A stretch of 64,000 bases of DNA from Coffea arabica. Its lineage: Eukaryota > Streptophyta > Magnoliopsida > Gentianales > Rubiaceae. Below are positions 47,106 through 60,519 of the stretch, piece by piece (the first letter of the stretch is position 1; the number at the start of each line of letters is the position of its first letter). The stretch covers positions 4,774,001 through 4,838,000 of the forward strand of contig NC_092310.1 in assembly GCF_036785885.1 (NCBI RefSeq). Direction: 5' to 3'. A program made the translations under genes and the position numbers. Below the pieces are notes generated by a model. The model ran no database searches. It saw nothing but the letters and a program-made list of their open reading frames with translations, and was not told the DNA's origin.

Positions 47106-49085
47106 TTTCCCTGCTTTCCCCTTTTCTCTGGTTCCTTCAACCAGAGCCGCCGCCGCCCCAGGTCTCCTCCCTTCCTCCTGCTCCACCGACGCCACCGCCG
47201 CTCCCTCGCGCGCGCTACCCCAACCCGTCGCCCACCACCCGCAGTCGCTGAGCACCACCAAATCCAGCTGCCGCAAACTCTTCTCTCTCACAGCCACCAC
47301 CTTCATCGCACCACTGGCTTCGTATGCACGCGTCTGCTTCAATCTCTTTTTATTATTTTTTTTAATTTTCTTATTTTATTATTGCAGTATGTTTTTATTA
47401 TTTTTATTACAGTACATTTTTGAAAGTTTTGCGTGTTTGGACTACCTGACATTTCTATTCCTCCTTAGTTGGGTACTTCTGTGTTACTTTGCTTGTTTCT
47501 TTTTACTTTGCTTGATTTTTATTTATTTAGTAGATTGATTTGTGGTTAGTCGTGTGATTTACTTATTCCTTATGCGTGCACCGATGATACTAGTTTAGGG
47601 TGTTTTGCATATCTTTATTGATTTTACCTCGACACCTGTTATTATATATATATATATATTTTAGGTCGAATTGTGTTTAAATTGCTGTAATTTGTGTCCA
47701 ATTGTGGGTAATTTGCTGAGATTGTTTGTTAAATTAGGAGGTGCTTGTAATGCTTAAATTTGCTTATTGAAGTAGATTGTCTCTAATTGCCTTGTGTGAG
47801 AGTCTTTTGTCTTTTTCATTTCAATTATTACGTTGATTGGGGTGATTTTGAGGTGCATTGTTATTGCATTTGGCTAAGTTTGGAACCACAAGTGCTTATT
47901 GATTGCATTTACTATAAGTGTTGGGGTATTTGTATAACTTGTGGGTGATTGAAGTGTGCATTTTGTTGTTTAAATTAACTAAGCGAGAGGCCCCAATATT
48001 TATTACAATTGTTATTACAATTTGTTGGAAATGATTGTCTATTGTTCATTGGAGTGATATTTGGAGAAAATGGTGAGACTCAGATCAACCCCAGGGGCTA
48101 ATCCACCGATGTCTTGACGATTTCAGGGGAGTTTCGTTGCCCTTCTTCTTACTTTTTCTATATATTTGTTACATTGAGGGCAATGTATATTTTAAGTGTG
48201 GGGGGGATTTGGATTTGATTGGAGTTTCTTTAAATTGTTGCTTTTCTTATTGTTGTCTTGATGAATAAATGAGGCAACTCACTCTTCTATTGCTAGTTGT
48301 GATTTATCCTATGAATTTTGTTTAGATGGCAAGTAAAAGCATATTATCTTGGTGAATATCATGAGTTTAAGGACTTGGTGCAAATTGTGGTTAAATTGTT
48401 TAGGCAATATAAATATTTTACTAGCAATTGTTGTGTGAATTGGGCAATTGTTGATCTTAGTTCTCCATATTAGGAGATGACGTGGGCCATGATCTTTAAT
48501 TATCTGGTATTCTGGTGCTTTAATTGTGGTTAATAAATGGCTCTACTCCACTAGTGTCATCACCCAGTAACCGGGAGTCTTCACCACAAGTGTCGACTTT
48601 CGCGTCAAAAAGTGGCGATATCTATGAGTAGGTAGTCCTGAAACTGTGAAGAGTTGAGTAACTGGGCTCTTTCATCTAAAAATGTCAGAGTTCACGTCAA
48701 AAGACTTGAATAGCTTGGGACTGAGCATTTATAAATAAAAAAAAAAAAAGAAAAGAAAAGAAAAGAGAGAAGAAAATAATAAGTAAGCTTTTGATCATGT
48801 TGACCTACCGATCCTTGTTCTTCAATATTGAGATTTTGATTTTTAGTTGACCCAATTGTTAACTTTTACTAGTTTAATATTTTGATTTCTTAGACGAGTT
48901 AGCCATGAATTGGACGAGTCTATGATTTCAGGAGCTAACCGGGAGAATTATGTCTTGACACTTAGCTACTAAAACTTGATTTTGGGAAAAACATAGCTTG
49001 GCAATAGATGAAATGAGAGTTAGCCATTGTTGAATTTTAGTGTTCTTATGCTTGAGGACAAGCATGATTTAAGTGTGGGGGAAAT
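46758..49085 (+). other. Copy A 3' non-coding region (no env-like gene)
   Basis: 2.3 kb after pol, repeated at 56327-58680. In order: twin CTTGGCRTGCCCACGCGG motifs (46943-47021), a long CT-rich tract (47041-47120), GCC-rich sequence, an AT dinucleotide run (47643-47660), TTTAAGTGTGGGGGGG (48191), an A-rich tract near 48740 and the terminal purine tract (49068-49085). Athila elements often carry an env-like frame here; I see none, only short unsupported frames. Confidence 0.7.
49068..49085 (+). other. Athila polypurine tract (copy A)
   Basis: TTTAAGTGTGGGGGAAAT, directly before the LTR; the same sequence precedes 58681. Confidence 0.8.
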
Positions 49086-50832
49086 TGATAGAGTATTAAT
49101 TGTTAGCAATTTTATTGTTAATTTTTCCCTGTTTCCATGCCAAATATTATTTTAATTGTTAACATATACTTATATTTGGCATCTGGACTCAATTTCAGGA
49201 AGTAGAGCAGAAAAGAGAGATTTTCTTACAACAAATACTCCACACGTGGGAAGTTTCTAAAGAAAATACAAGCTAGGTTTCACGGGTGTATTTGTACTGG
49301 AATTGATGATTATAGTGGACTCCTCCGTTTTGATAATTGCAGAGGAATTGATGATTGTGCTGGAATTAATTGGGATGATGTTTTCTTTCATTATCTAACG
49401 GGGACCACGTAGAAAGTTTGTCCTTATTGTGGGAGATATACTCATTAGCCAAGATGTTGGCTTTGATGATTGTAGCTTTCCAATTGTGCAAACCAACGGA
49501 ATTGCTGATGAAGAGTTGCCTTCCTATTATTAATTCCTGACAAGTCCACTAGCAATATGAAATCAAAAGGAGAGAATTCTGCGGGGACCACGTAACATTG
49601 ATTTAGAAAATGTGTTCTTCTTTTGGGAGATGTACTCATTAGCCATAGGTGGACTTTGATGATGAAAGTAGCTTTTCTATTTGCTTCCTACGTAACTAGT
49701 TCTCTTATAAAACTAGTGCAGAGGAGAATGAGAGCGGGCGGCAAAAGACATTAGATTAGTTTCTCTCTACGGAGAGGAAGATAGGTAGTTTTAGTCATAA
49801 AATAGGATTTTGTTCTTTCATGTTTTGTGTGGTGTGAAGATCTCTTCAGTTGATTTGTTTTGTATTTTTCTTCCGTCTCTTCCTTTAGACTAGTTTCTTT
49901 CATGAAACTAGTTCTATTTCATTAGATTACGGAGAATCAAATTTTCATTTTCAGTTACTAGCAAGAGTTATTTATGTCTTCGAATTCAATTAAATTGCGT
50001 GGGAATTTTCTTATGAGGCGTGGCTAATTTTCTCCTCTAGTCAAGGATCAACGCGAAGACGCAGTCCCAAATATCTGTGAGATCTAATTAATTTTACGTG
50101 TTCCTTAATTTGTTAATATTTGCATGTTTTCTATTTTAATTTTTATGGGATTATTTTGTTAATTGGATATCAAGAGCCCGATGTGCAATTTAACTTATTA
50201 ATCTCTTGTCAAATTAATCAATTAAATCCGTAATTGTTTAGTTGGTTAATATTAGTGACAACTAGTATTTTCACATACTAGGGGGACATGCAATCTGATT
50301 TAAATAACCCTCGTAGCGTGTTATTAATTTGGGTTAGGCTTTTCTAGTTTTTAATGCAATTAGGAAATTAATTCCTACGGTCGTACCTATGAGTATTTCC
50401 TGGTTAGGGGTAATCAATGGTCGTACCTTGGTTATCAATAAATTAAGGAAAAGCTGGTCGTTAGAGCTTATCGGCGACTATAACTAACCTGTTAATAAAA
50501 TTAAGTGAACTTTCTTTGCATCAATGATCGGATGAATGGACTGTGTCTGCGTAGTTGTATCCTTGGCTAGAATTTATTTATTATTTATTTAATTGCCATT
50601 TACATTCGTATTAATTATTTATTTATTTTTGGTTAAATTGTTTAATTATTTTTTAGTTAAATTGTTTAATTATTTATTTTTAGTTTTATCTGATAAAAAT
50701 CCCCCGTGTCTCGAATTTAAAAAGAATCGAATTTTCCCAATCCCTGTGGATTCGACCCTACTCACTACTATACACAGAAAATTTATTTTTCTCGAGTAGG
50801 TATTTATTATTGCACAGGCTCGACACCTGTCA
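49086..50832 (+). repeat. Athila LTR shared by copies A and B
   Basis: 1747 bp, TGATAGAGTATTAATT to GACACCTGTCA. I found no difference from 58681-60427. Confidence 0.95.
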
Positions 50833-50837
50833 ATTTT

Positions 50838-50855
50838 TGGCGCCGTTGCCGGGGA
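50838..50855 (+). other. Athila primer binding site, copy B
   Basis: TGGCGCCGTTGCCGGGGA, five bases after the LTR; the usual Athila site. Confidence 0.88.
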
Positions 50856-50924
50856 CTGGCATTAATTATTTGTTTCTTTTTAAGTTCATTTTTGTTCTAA
50901 TTTTCTGGTATTTTTTTCTAGTTT

Positions 50925-51745
50925 ATGCCTCGTTCTTCTCGTACAGGCGAATTAATTTTCGACCCTGAAGTAGAGAAGACCGTGCGTAGAACGAGGAAAG
51001 AAACCAGGCGACTCAGAGAAGAGCAATACGGTATTGCACCTCAGGGACTTGATCCAGAGGTTGAGTCGACAAATTTTTCTGGTGACAATTCGAGTGATTC
51101 AGACCAAGAGGAAGTCACTATGGCAAATGCACGAACATTAAGGGAGTTGGCTGCTCCTGATTTAAATCAGCAGCCCTTGTGCATTACTTTTCCAAATTTA
51201 AATGATGGCACTCCCTTTGAACTAAAATCTGGTCTAATTCATCTCTTGCCATCTTTTCATGGTCTACCAGGTGAGGAGCCCTACAAGCACTTGGAAGAGT
51301 TCGACGTCGTTTGCAACAGTATGAAGCCTCCGGGAATTACAGAAGAGCAAATAAAGATGAGGGCTTTCCCCTTCTCTTTGAAGGACTCCGCGAAAGACTG
51401 GCTCTACTACCTACCGCCTGGTAGTATCACCACGTGGGACCAACTGAAAAAAAATTCTTGGACAAGTACTTTCCGGCATCTCGAGCTGCGAGTCTAAGGA
51501 AAGAGATATGTGGTATCAAACAACACCCAGGCGAGTCACTCTATGAGTACTGGAAGAGGTTTAAGAAACTATGCACCAAATGCCCTCAGCATCAGATAAG
51601 TGAGCAACTGCTCATTCAATATTTCTATGAGGGGTTGCTTTTCAGGGACAGAAGCATAATCGATGCTGCAAGTGGAGGGGCGTTGGTGAACAAAACCCCT
51701 CGAGGAGCATGGGAGATGATTGAAGGGATGGCTGAGAACTCATAG
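50925..51745 (+). pseudogene. Athila gag, copy B, broken
   Basis: ATG at 50925 (MPRSSRTGELIFDPEVEK). The gag core is visible as LLPSFHGLPGEEPYKHLEEF and FPFSLKDSAKDWLYYLPPGS. At an A8 run (51448-51455) the frame shifts: the original frame ends at 51497, while the other frame carries on with the gag sequence (FPASRAASLRKEICGI, GESLYEYWKRFKKLC) and then meets a TAG at 51743-51745. After that TAG the same frame runs without interruption into pol. Copy C has both lesions at the same places. Confidence 0.9.
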
Positions 51746-54700
51746 CAGTTTGGTTCAAGAGAAGACATCCCGACGCGTAGGGTGAATGAGGTGGAAACGT
51801 CCTCTGTCCAACAGCAGATCTCCGAATTAACATCTTTCGTAAGACAATTAGCTGTGGGGAGTGCTTCACAAGCCAAAGTGTGTGGGGTGTGCGCTGCCGT
51901 GGGTCATCCTACGGAAATGTGTCCACTGGTTCAAGAAGAAACGGCAGAACAGGTGAACATGGCTGGCCACGTGCCCGCGCCAAGAAAGCAGTACGACCCG
52001 TACTCAAACACCTACAATCCTGGTTGGAGGGATCACCCCAACCTTAGCTATGGAGGAAATAGGCAGTTTAACTTTGTACCAAATAGACCACAAGGGCACC
52101 AACAGCAGTATCATCCTCGCCCACCACCACCACCACCCCCTTCAAACTCAAGTCCGTCCATGGAAGAGATGATGAAGCAATTACTTGCTAATCAACAAAA
52201 GACGGATTCAGACCTGCAAAGCATGAGAAATCAACTGGGACAGGTGCAATCATTGCAAAATCAAATGAATCAAATGGCTATAACAATCAACCGTTTGGAG
52301 TCCCAAGTTCAAGGAAAGTTGCCATCTCAACCTGAGGCAAATCCAAAGAATGTAAGCGCAATGACCTTAAGGAGTGGCAAGGAAGTTCAAGGACCCGAAC
52401 CGGTGATTCCTAAAGACAAGGACGAACAACGGATTGAGAAAGAATTGGAAGAGGAGGGCAGAGACAACAAAAATGCAAAGGTACCCTCGAACCCAATTCC
52501 TACAGTTAAAACTAATCCACCTCCCTTTCCTAGCAGGTTAGAGAAACCAAAGAAGCAAGACAAGGAAAAAGAGGTCTTGGAGATCTTTCGCAAGGTGGAG
52601 ATCAACATACCCCTGCTGGATGCGATTAAACAAGTACCCAGGTACGCAAAATTTTTGAAGGACCTGTGTGCCAACCGCAAGCGGTTGAAGGGGGATGAAC
52701 GAGTTATAGTTGGGGAGAATGTTTCAGCAATTCTACAAAGAAAGCTTCCACCGAAATGCGGAGATCCATGTATGTTTACTATTCCTTGTAGGATAGGTAA
52801 TACTTTGATTGGAAAGGCCATGTTAGACCTAGGAGCCTCGATTAATGTCATGCCAAAGTCCATTTATGCTTCCTTAAACTTAGGCCCTTTAAAAGAGACT
52901 AGGATAATAATCCAATTAGCTGACAGGACCAATGCATACCCTGACGGGTTGATTGAAGATGTTTTGGTAAAAATTAATGAATTGGTTTTTCCAGCTGATT
53001 TTTATGTGCTCGATATGGAGGATGAACACTCCCGTGATCCGTCACCTTTGTTGTTAGGTAGACCCTTTTTGAGCACAGCCCGGACCAAAATTGATGTTAA
53101 TAGGGGTACTTTGTCTATGGAATTTGATGGTGAGAATGTTCACTTTAACATTTTTGAGACCATGAAATATCCATCCGATTCAAATGTTGGCTCTGTTTTC
53201 TCGGTAAATGTTATTGACCCTGCTATACAGGAGGTTTTTGAAATTGAAGGCAGGGATGAGCTAGAGGTCGTTCTGACCAGGCACTTCGAGTCCGAAACGA
53301 CCTCTGGAGTAGAGTTGAGTGAAGAGCTTAAATGCGTGATTGGATCATTGCAAACGTTACCAACCACGAAGACAAGGTATGACATCGCACCCATTTTTAT
53401 ACCTGAACCTCACAAAAGGTTACTTCCATCTGTGGTGCAGGCACCTGTCTTGAAACTGAAACCGCTGCCGAAACACCTGAAGTATGCATACTTGGGTGAA
53501 GGGGAGACACTTCCAGTGATCATCTCCGCGGGTTTATCAAAGATTCAAGAAGATAGACTACTTCGAGTTCTCAGGGAACATAAGCAGGCGATAGGATGGA
53601 CCATCGCTGATATCAAGGGAATTAGTCCCGCGGTGTGTATGCACCGAATTCGACTCGAGGAGAATGCTAAACCTATACGGCAAGCTCAACGGAGATTAAA
53701 TCCGCTCATGATGGAGGTCGTAAAGAAAGAAATTTTAAAGCTGCTGGACGTTGGAATTATATTTGCAATATCAGACAGCCCATGGGTAAGTCCAGTACAG
53801 GTGGTCCCGAAGAAGGCAGGGGTGACAGTGGAATCAAACCAAGAGGGTGAGCTCGTACCAATTCGAAAGCCCACCGGATGGCGACAGTGTATCGATTACC
53901 GAAAGCTAAATGCCGTCACGAAAAAGGACCATTTTCCCCTCCCTTTCATTGACCAAATGGTGGAGCGATTAGCATGTCGAGCTTACTATTGTTTCTTGGA
54001 TGGATTTTCAGGTTATTTTCAAATTGCCATCGCACCCGAAGACCAAGAGAAGACTACCTTCACCTGCCCATTTGGAACATTTGCATACCGAAGGATGCCA
54101 TTTGGATTGTGCAATGCACCTGCTACCTTCCAAAGATGCATGGTAAGTATCTTTTCAGAATATGTTGAGAAGATTATTGAGGTTTTCATAGACGATTTCA
54201 GTGTATATGGTGAAAGTTTTGAAAACTGTCTAGATAACCTGAAATTGATCTTAGTAAGGTGTATAGAAACTAATCTCGTGCTTAATTGGGAAAAATGTCA
54301 TTTTATGGTTGAACACGGGATAGTTTTGGGTCATGTTGTATCATCTACAGGTATTGAGGTTGATAAGGCAAAAATAGATGTTATATCTACTTTACCTTAC
54401 CCCGCGAGTGTGCGGGAAGTTCGTTCTTTCTTGGGTCACGCAGGTTTCTATAGAAGGTTCATCAAGGACTTCTCGAAAATTGGAGCACCCTTGTTCCAAC
54501 TTTTGCAAAAAGATGTATCCTTCAAATTTGATGAAACATGTAAGGGGGCATTCAATAAGTTAAAGGAGTTATTGACCACCTCACCTATTATCCAACCCCC
54601 TGACTGGAACCTCCCATTCGAAATCATGTGTGACGCCAGCGACTATGCAGTGGGTGCGGTATTGGGTCAAAGAGTTGGAAAGGCAGCTCATGCTATCTAC

Positions 54701-56326
54701 TACGCATCTCGAGCCTTGAACGGAGCTCAATTGAACTATTCAACCACCGAAAAGGAGCTTTTAGCAGTTGTTTTTGCCTTAGAGAAATTTCGGTCTTATT
54801 TACTTGGTGCTAAAGTTATTATTTTTTCTGATCATGCAGCTTTGCGGTATCTGTTGACCAAGAAAGAGGCAAAACCGCGATTGATACGGTGGATATTGTT
54901 GTTACAAGAGTTCAACCTGGAGATCCGAGATAAGAAAGGGGCAGAGAACCTGGTAGCAGATCACTTGAGTCGACTACAAGTCGTCGAAGAGGACCTCCCA
55001 TTGAGAGAAGCATTTCCTGAGGAGCATTTATTTTCTATTAATTCATCCTTGCCTTGGTATGCAGATATTGTTAATTTTCTAGTCACTGACAAATTTCCTA
55101 CAGGATGGCCTAAGGCAAAGAGAGATAAGTTGAGGAGCGATGCAAAATTCTACATGTGGGATGATCCTTACCTCTGGAAGCGGGGTGCCGATCAAATCAT
55201 CCGTAGATGTGTAAGTGAAGCTGAATTTCAATCCATTCTAGCCTATTGTCATTCTTTTGCATGTGGAGGTCACTTCGGACCAAAGAGAACGGCTCGTAAG
55301 GTGCTAGAGAGTGGATTCTATTGGCCAACTCTATTCAAAGATGCCTACTCATTTTGTAAGTCATGTGATAAGTGTCAAAGAGTGGGTAATATCTCTCGTA
55401 GGGGTCAAATGACTCAAACCCCAATGATTTTTGTTGAAATTTTTTACGTTTGGGGCATTGATTTTATGGGTCCTTTTCCTTCGTCCTGTGGTTTTTTGTA
55501 TATATTGCTTGCTGTAGATTATGTTTCGAAGTGGGTAGAAGCAAAGGCCACCCGCACTAATGATTCCAAAGTGGTTGCAGAATTCGTTAAGTCTAATATT
55601 TTTGTCCGCTTTGGGATGCCACGAGCAATTGTAAGTGATCGGGGTACTCATTTCTGCAACAAAACGATCGCTGCAATGTTTAGGAGATACGGTGTCTTGC
55701 ACAAAGTCTCTACATCCTACCATCCTCAGACAAATGGTCAGGCGGAAGTATCGAACCGAGAGATCAAATCAATTCTAGAAAAGATGGTCCGACCCGATAG
55801 GAAGGATTGGAGTGTGAGACTAGAGGATGCACTATGGGCATATAGGACGGCATACAAGACACCCATTGGCATGTCCCCTTACCGATTGGTATTTGGAAAG
55901 CCATGTCATCTCCCGGTAGAGTTTGAGCATAGAGCGTTTTGGGCGGTCAAGCAATGCAATATGGATATCGAGGAGGGCGGAATTCAAAGGAAGTTGGAAT
56001 TACAAGAGTTGGAAGAAATCCGAAATGAAGCATACGAGAATGCAATGATCTATAAAGAGAAGAATCGGATCTTTCATGACCAACAGATCTCTAGGAAGAC
56101 ATTCGTCTGCGGGCAAAAAGTTTTACTATACCACTCCAAATTGAAGTTATTTCCAGGTAAGCTACGTTCTCGTTGGATTGGTCCCTTTGTTGTAACTAAT
56201 GTCTTTGATTATGGTGCAGTGGAGATCCAGAGTCTGAAGACGGAGAAGAAATTTGTGGTGAATGGTCATCGTCTCAAGCCTTATTATGATGAGGCTCCAG
56301 TTGAGCGAGTAGAGATGACGCATTAG
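51746..56326 (+). CDS. Athila gag end and pol polyprotein, copy B
   Basis: Open frame of about 1,526 codons following the gag TAG. There is no ATG at its start (the GTG at 51782 is not a credible start), so it is the continuation of a single gag-pol frame. Counting from 51782: zinc knuckle [14 protein letters not shown] (34-47), proline-rich stretch, coiled-coil-like QN-rich part, protease with [11 protein letters not shown] (about 350), reverse transcriptase with [11 protein letters not shown] and FIDD (about 802), RNase H with [12 protein letters not shown], integrase zinc finger ending CDKCQ, core residues in GIDFMGPFP (about 1225), SDRGTHF (about 1284) and GQAEVSNRE (about 1321), then RWIGPFVV. 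All enzymatic domains look intact. It ends in TAG, 11 codons before the end seen in copy A. Confidence 0.93.
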   Translation, partial: QFGSREDIPTRRVNEVETSSVQQQISELTSFVRQLAVGSASQAKVCGVCAAVGHPTEMCPLVQEETAEQVNMAGHVPAPRKQYDPYSNTYNPGWRDHPNLSYGGNRQFNFVPNRPQGHQQQYHPRPPPPPPPSNSSPSMEEMMKQLLANQQKTDSDLQSMRNQLGQVQSLQNQMNQMAITINRLESQVQGKLPSQPEANPKNVSAMTLRSGKEVQGPEPVIPKDKDEQRIEKELEEEGRDNKNAKVPSNPIPTVKTNPPPFPSRLEKPKKQDKEKEVLEIFRKVEINIPLLDAIKQVPRYAKFLKDLCANRKRLKGDERVIVGENVSAILQRKLPPKCGDPCMFTIPCRIGNTLIGKAMLDLGASINVMPKSIYASLNLGPLKETRIIIQLADRTNAYPDGLIEDVLVKINELVFPADFYVLDMEDEHSRDPSPLLLGRPFLSTARTKIDVNRGTLSMEFDGENVHFNIFETMKYPSDSNVGSVFSVNVIDPAIQEVFEIEGRDELEVVLTRHFESETTSGVELSEELKCVIGSLQTLPTTKTRYDIAPIFIPEPHKRLLPSVVQAPVLKLKPLPKHLKYAYLGEGETLPVIISAGLSKIQEDRLLRVLREHKQAIGWTIADIKGISPAVCMHRIRLEENAKPIRQAQRRLNPLMMEVVKKEILKLLDVGIIFAISDSPWVSPVQVVPKKAGVTVESNQEGELVPIRKPTGWRQCIDYRKLNAVTKKDHFPLPFIDQMVERLACRAYYCFLDGFSGYFQIAIAPEDQEKTTFTCPFGTFAYRRMPFGLCNAPATFQRCMVSIFSEYVEKIIEVFIDDFSVYGESFENCLDNLKLILVRCIETNLVLNWEKCHFMVEHGIVLGHVVSSTGIEVDKAKIDVISTLPYPASVREVRSFLGHAGFYRRFIKDFSKIGAPLFQLLQKDVSFKFDETCKGAFNKLKELLTTSPIIQPPDWNLPFEIMCDASDYAVGAVLGQRVGKAAHAIYYASRALNGAQLNYSTTEKELLAVVFALEKFRSYLLGAKVIIFSDHAALRYLLTKKEAKPRLIRWILLLQEFNLEIRDKKGAENLVADHLSRLQVVEEDLPLREAFPEEHLFSINSSLPWYADIVNFLVTDKFPTGWPKAKRDKLRSDAKFYMWDDPYLWKRGADQIIRRCVSEAEFQSILAYCHSFACGGHFGPKRTARKVLESGFYWPTLFKDAYSFCKSCDKCQRVGNISRRGQMTQTPMIFVEIFYVWGIDFMGPFPSSCGFLYILLAVDYVSKWVEAKATRTNDSKVVAEFVKSNIFVRFGMPRAIVSDRGTHFCNKTIAAMFRRYGVLHKVSTSYHPQTNGQAEVSNREIKSILEKMVRPDRKDWSVRLEDALWAYRTAYKTPIGMSPYRLVFGKPCHLPVEFEHRAFWAVKQCNMDIEEGGIQRKLELQELEEIRNEAYENAMIYKEKNRIFHDQQISRKTFVCGQKVLLYHSKLKLFPGKLRSRWIGPFVVTNVFDYGAVEIQSLKTEKKFVVNGHRLKPYYDEAPVERVEMTH

Positions 56327-56665
56327 GAGGACCCAATTTGCTTGGTTTAAGCAAATTATGGGCTATGTCTAGCCAAAGACATTAAAGAAAGGCGCTAGTT
56401 TGGGAGGCAACCCAAATATTAGTTTTGTTATTTCTAGTTGTTTTGTTCTTTCTAGTTGGTTCTTTTGCATTGGGTCATTTACTCGTTGGGTAGTATCAGT
56501 ACTCATATTTCCTTTACTGAAATCAGGAAGTGAGATCTTGGCGTGCCCACGCGGCGTTGATGTCTCCTGAGGTCAGTGGATGTTTTATAATCTTGGCATG
56601 CCCACGCGGTGTTTGACGACCTAAAAAAAAAAAACCCTTCTTTTTCTTCTTTTCTTTTTCTTTCT

Positions 56666-56698
<33 letters not shown>

Positions 56699-58680
56699 TT
56701 TCCCTGCTTTCCCCTTTTCTCTGGTTCCTTCAACCAGAGCCGCCGCCGCCCCAGGTCTCCTCCCTTCCTCCTGCTCCACCGACGCCACCGCCGCTCCCTC
56801 GCGCGCGCTACCCCAACCCGTCGCCCACCACCCGCAGTCGCTGAGCACCACCAAATCCAGCTGCCGCAAACTCTTCTCTCTCACAGCCACCACCTTCATC
56901 GCACCACTGGCTTCGTATGCACGCGTCTGCTTCAATCTCTTTTTATTATTTTTTTTAATTTTCTTATTTTATTATTGCAGTATGTTTTTATTATTTTTAT
57001 TACAGTACATTTTTGAAAGTTTTGCGTGTTTGGACTACCTGACATTTCTATTCCTCCTTAGTTGGGTACTTCTGTGTTACTTTGCTTGTTTCTTTTTACT
57101 TTGCTTGATTTTTATTTATTTAGTAGATTGATTTGTGGTTAGTCGTGTGATTTACTTATTCCTTATGCGTGCACCGATGATACTAGTTTAGGGTGTTTTG
57201 CATATCTTTATTGATTTTACCTCGACACCTGTTATTATATATATATATATATATTTTAGGTCGAATTGTGTTTAAATTGCTGTAATTTGTGTCCAATTGT
57301 GGGTAATTTGCTGAGATTGTTTGTTAAATTAGGAGGTGCTTGTAATGCTTAAATTTGCTTATTGAAGTAGATTGTCTCTAATTGCCTTGTGTGAGAGTCT
57401 TTTGTCTTTTTCATTTCAATTATTACGTTGATTGGGGTGATTTTGAGGTGCATTGTTATTGCATTTGGCTAAGTTTGGAACCACAAGTGCTTATTGATTG
57501 CATTTACTATAAGTGTTGGGGTATTTGTATAACTTGTGGGTGATTGAAGTGTGCATTTTGTTGTTTAAATTAACTAAGCGAGAGGCCCCAATATTTATTA
57601 CAATTGTTATTACAATTTGTTGGAAATGATTGTCTATTGTTCATTGGAGTGATATTTGGAGAAAATGGTGAGACTCAGATCAACCCCAGGGGCTAATCCA
57701 CCGATGTCTTGACGATTTCAGGGGAGTTTCGTTGCCCTTCTTCTTACTTTTTCTATATATTTGTTACATTGAGGGCAATGTATATTTTAAGTGTGGGGGG
57801 GATTTGGATTTGATTGGAGTTTCTTTAAATTGTTGCTTTTCTTATTGTTGTCTTGATGAATAAATGAGGCAACTCACTCTTCTATTGCTAGTTGTGATTT
57901 ATCCTATGAATTTTGTTTAGATGGCAAGTAAAAGCATATTATCTTGGTGAATATCATGAGTTTAAGGACTTGGTGCAAATTGTGGTTAAATTGTTTAGGC
58001 AATATAAATATTTTACTAGCAATTGTTGTGTGAATTGGGCAATTGTTGATCTTAGTTCTCCATATTAGGAGATGACGTGGGCCATGATCTTTAATTATCT
58101 GGTATTCTGGTGCTTTAATTGTGGTTAATAAATGGCTCTACTCCACTAGTGTCATCACCCAGTAACCGGGAGTCTTCACCACAAGTGTCGACTTTCGCGT
58201 CAAAAAGTGGCGATATCTATGAGTAGGTAGTCCTGAAACTGTGAAGAGTTGAGTAACTGGGCTCTTTCATCTAAAAATGTCAGAGTTCACGTCAAAAGAC
58301 TTGAATAGCTTGGGACTGAGCATTTATAAATAAAAAAAAAAAAAGAAAAGAAAAGAAAAGAGAGAAGAAAATAATAAGTAAGCTTTTGATCATGTTGACC
58401 TACCGATCCTTGTTCTTCAATATTGAGATTTTGATTTTTAGTTGACCCAATTGTTAACTTTTACTAGTTTAATATTTTGATTTCTTAGACGAGTTAGCCA
58501 TGAATTGGACGAGTCTATGATTTCAGGAGCTAACCGGGAGAATTATGTCTTGACACTTAGCTACTAAAACTTGATTTTGGGAAAAACATAGCTTGGCAAT
58601 AGATGAAATGAGAGTTAGCCATTGTTGAATTTTAGTGTTCTTATGCTTGAGGACAAGCATGATTTAAGTGTGGGGGAAAT
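56327..58680 (+). other. Copy B 3' non-coding region
   Basis: Same content and order as 46758-49085, with the AT run one dinucleotide longer (57233-57253), the first TTTAAGTGTGGGG at 57786 and the terminal purine tract at 58663-58680. Confidence 0.7.
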
Positions 58681-60427
58681 TGATAGAGTATTAATTGTTA
58701 GCAATTTTATTGTTAATTTTTCCCTGTTTCCATGCCAAATATTATTTTAATTGTTAACATATACTTATATTTGGCATCTGGACTCAATTTCAGGAAGTAG
58801 AGCAGAAAAGAGAGATTTTCTTACAACAAATACTCCACACGTGGGAAGTTTCTAAAGAAAATACAAGCTAGGTTTCACGGGTGTATTTGTACTGGAATTG
58901 ATGATTATAGTGGACTCCTCCGTTTTGATAATTGCAGAGGAATTGATGATTGTGCTGGAATTAATTGGGATGATGTTTTCTTTCATTATCTAACGGGGAC
59001 CACGTAGAAAGTTTGTCCTTATTGTGGGAGATATACTCATTAGCCAAGATGTTGGCTTTGATGATTGTAGCTTTCCAATTGTGCAAACCAACGGAATTGC
59101 TGATGAAGAGTTGCCTTCCTATTATTAATTCCTGACAAGTCCACTAGCAATATGAAATCAAAAGGAGAGAATTCTGCGGGGACCACGTAACATTGATTTA
59201 GAAAATGTGTTCTTCTTTTGGGAGATGTACTCATTAGCCATAGGTGGACTTTGATGATGAAAGTAGCTTTTCTATTTGCTTCCTACGTAACTAGTTCTCT
59301 TATAAAACTAGTGCAGAGGAGAATGAGAGCGGGCGGCAAAAGACATTAGATTAGTTTCTCTCTACGGAGAGGAAGATAGGTAGTTTTAGTCATAAAATAG
59401 GATTTTGTTCTTTCATGTTTTGTGTGGTGTGAAGATCTCTTCAGTTGATTTGTTTTGTATTTTTCTTCCGTCTCTTCCTTTAGACTAGTTTCTTTCATGA
59501 AACTAGTTCTATTTCATTAGATTACGGAGAATCAAATTTTCATTTTCAGTTACTAGCAAGAGTTATTTATGTCTTCGAATTCAATTAAATTGCGTGGGAA
59601 TTTTCTTATGAGGCGTGGCTAATTTTCTCCTCTAGTCAAGGATCAACGCGAAGACGCAGTCCCAAATATCTGTGAGATCTAATTAATTTTACGTGTTCCT
59701 TAATTTGTTAATATTTGCATGTTTTCTATTTTAATTTTTATGGGATTATTTTGTTAATTGGATATCAAGAGCCCGATGTGCAATTTAACTTATTAATCTC
59801 TTGTCAAATTAATCAATTAAATCCGTAATTGTTTAGTTGGTTAATATTAGTGACAACTAGTATTTTCACATACTAGGGGGACATGCAATCTGATTTAAAT
59901 AACCCTCGTAGCGTGTTATTAATTTGGGTTAGGCTTTTCTAGTTTTTAATGCAATTAGGAAATTAATTCCTACGGTCGTACCTATGAGTATTTCCTGGTT
60001 AGGGGTAATCAATGGTCGTACCTTGGTTATCAATAAATTAAGGAAAAGCTGGTCGTTAGAGCTTATCGGCGACTATAACTAACCTGTTAATAAAATTAAG
60101 TGAACTTTCTTTGCATCAATGATCGGATGAATGGACTGTGTCTGCGTAGTTGTATCCTTGGCTAGAATTTATTTATTATTTATTTAATTGCCATTTACAT
60201 TCGTATTAATTATTTATTTATTTTTGGTTAAATTGTTTAATTATTTTTTAGTTAAATTGTTTAATTATTTATTTTTAGTTTTATCTGATAAAAATCCCCC
60301 GTGTCTCGAATTTAAAAAGAATCGAATTTTCCCAATCCCTGTGGATTCGACCCTACTCACTACTATACACAGAAAATTTATTTTTCTCGAGTAGGTATTT
60401 ATTATTGCACAGGCTCGACACCTGTCA
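58681..60427 (+). repeat. Athila LTR shared by copies B and C
   Basis: 1747 bp, no difference found from 49086-50832. Confidence 0.95.
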
Positions 60428-60432
60428 ATTTT

Positions 60433-60450
60433 TGGCGCCGTTGCCGGGGA
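60433..60450 (+). other. Athila primer binding site, copy C
   Basis: Same as 50838-50855. Confidence 0.88.
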
Positions 60451-60519
60451 CTGGCATTAATTATTTGTTTCTTTTTAAGTTCATTTTTGTTCTAATTTTC
60501 TGGTATTTTTTTCTAGTTT

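Larger units (their letters stand above)
49086..60427 (+). mobile_element. Athila-type Ty3/gypsy retrotransposon, copy B, full length
   Basis: 11,342 bp including both LTRs: LTR, tRNA-Asp-type primer site, gag, protease, reverse transcriptase, RNase H, integrase, long 3' non-coding region, purine tract, LTR. The primer site TGGCGCCGTTGCCGGGGA and the protease and reverse transcriptase sequences fit the Athila lineage. Its right LTR is also the left LTR of copy C, so the copies form a head-to-tail array with a period of 9595 bp rather than independent insertions with their own target duplications. Gag is broken, so the copy is not autonomous. Confidence 0.93.

Noticed and set aside
47016..47423. 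135-codon frame after Athila pol (also 56609-57016) as an env-like gene
   Set aside because: It is a translation of CT-rich and GCC-rich low-complexity DNA, with no signal peptide or membrane plan expected of an envelope-like protein.
51448..51455. A8 run in gag as a programmed frameshift site
   Set aside because: The shift falls in the middle of the gag core instead of the gag-pol border, gag continues in the new frame, and a second in-frame stop follows. A mutation is simpler.
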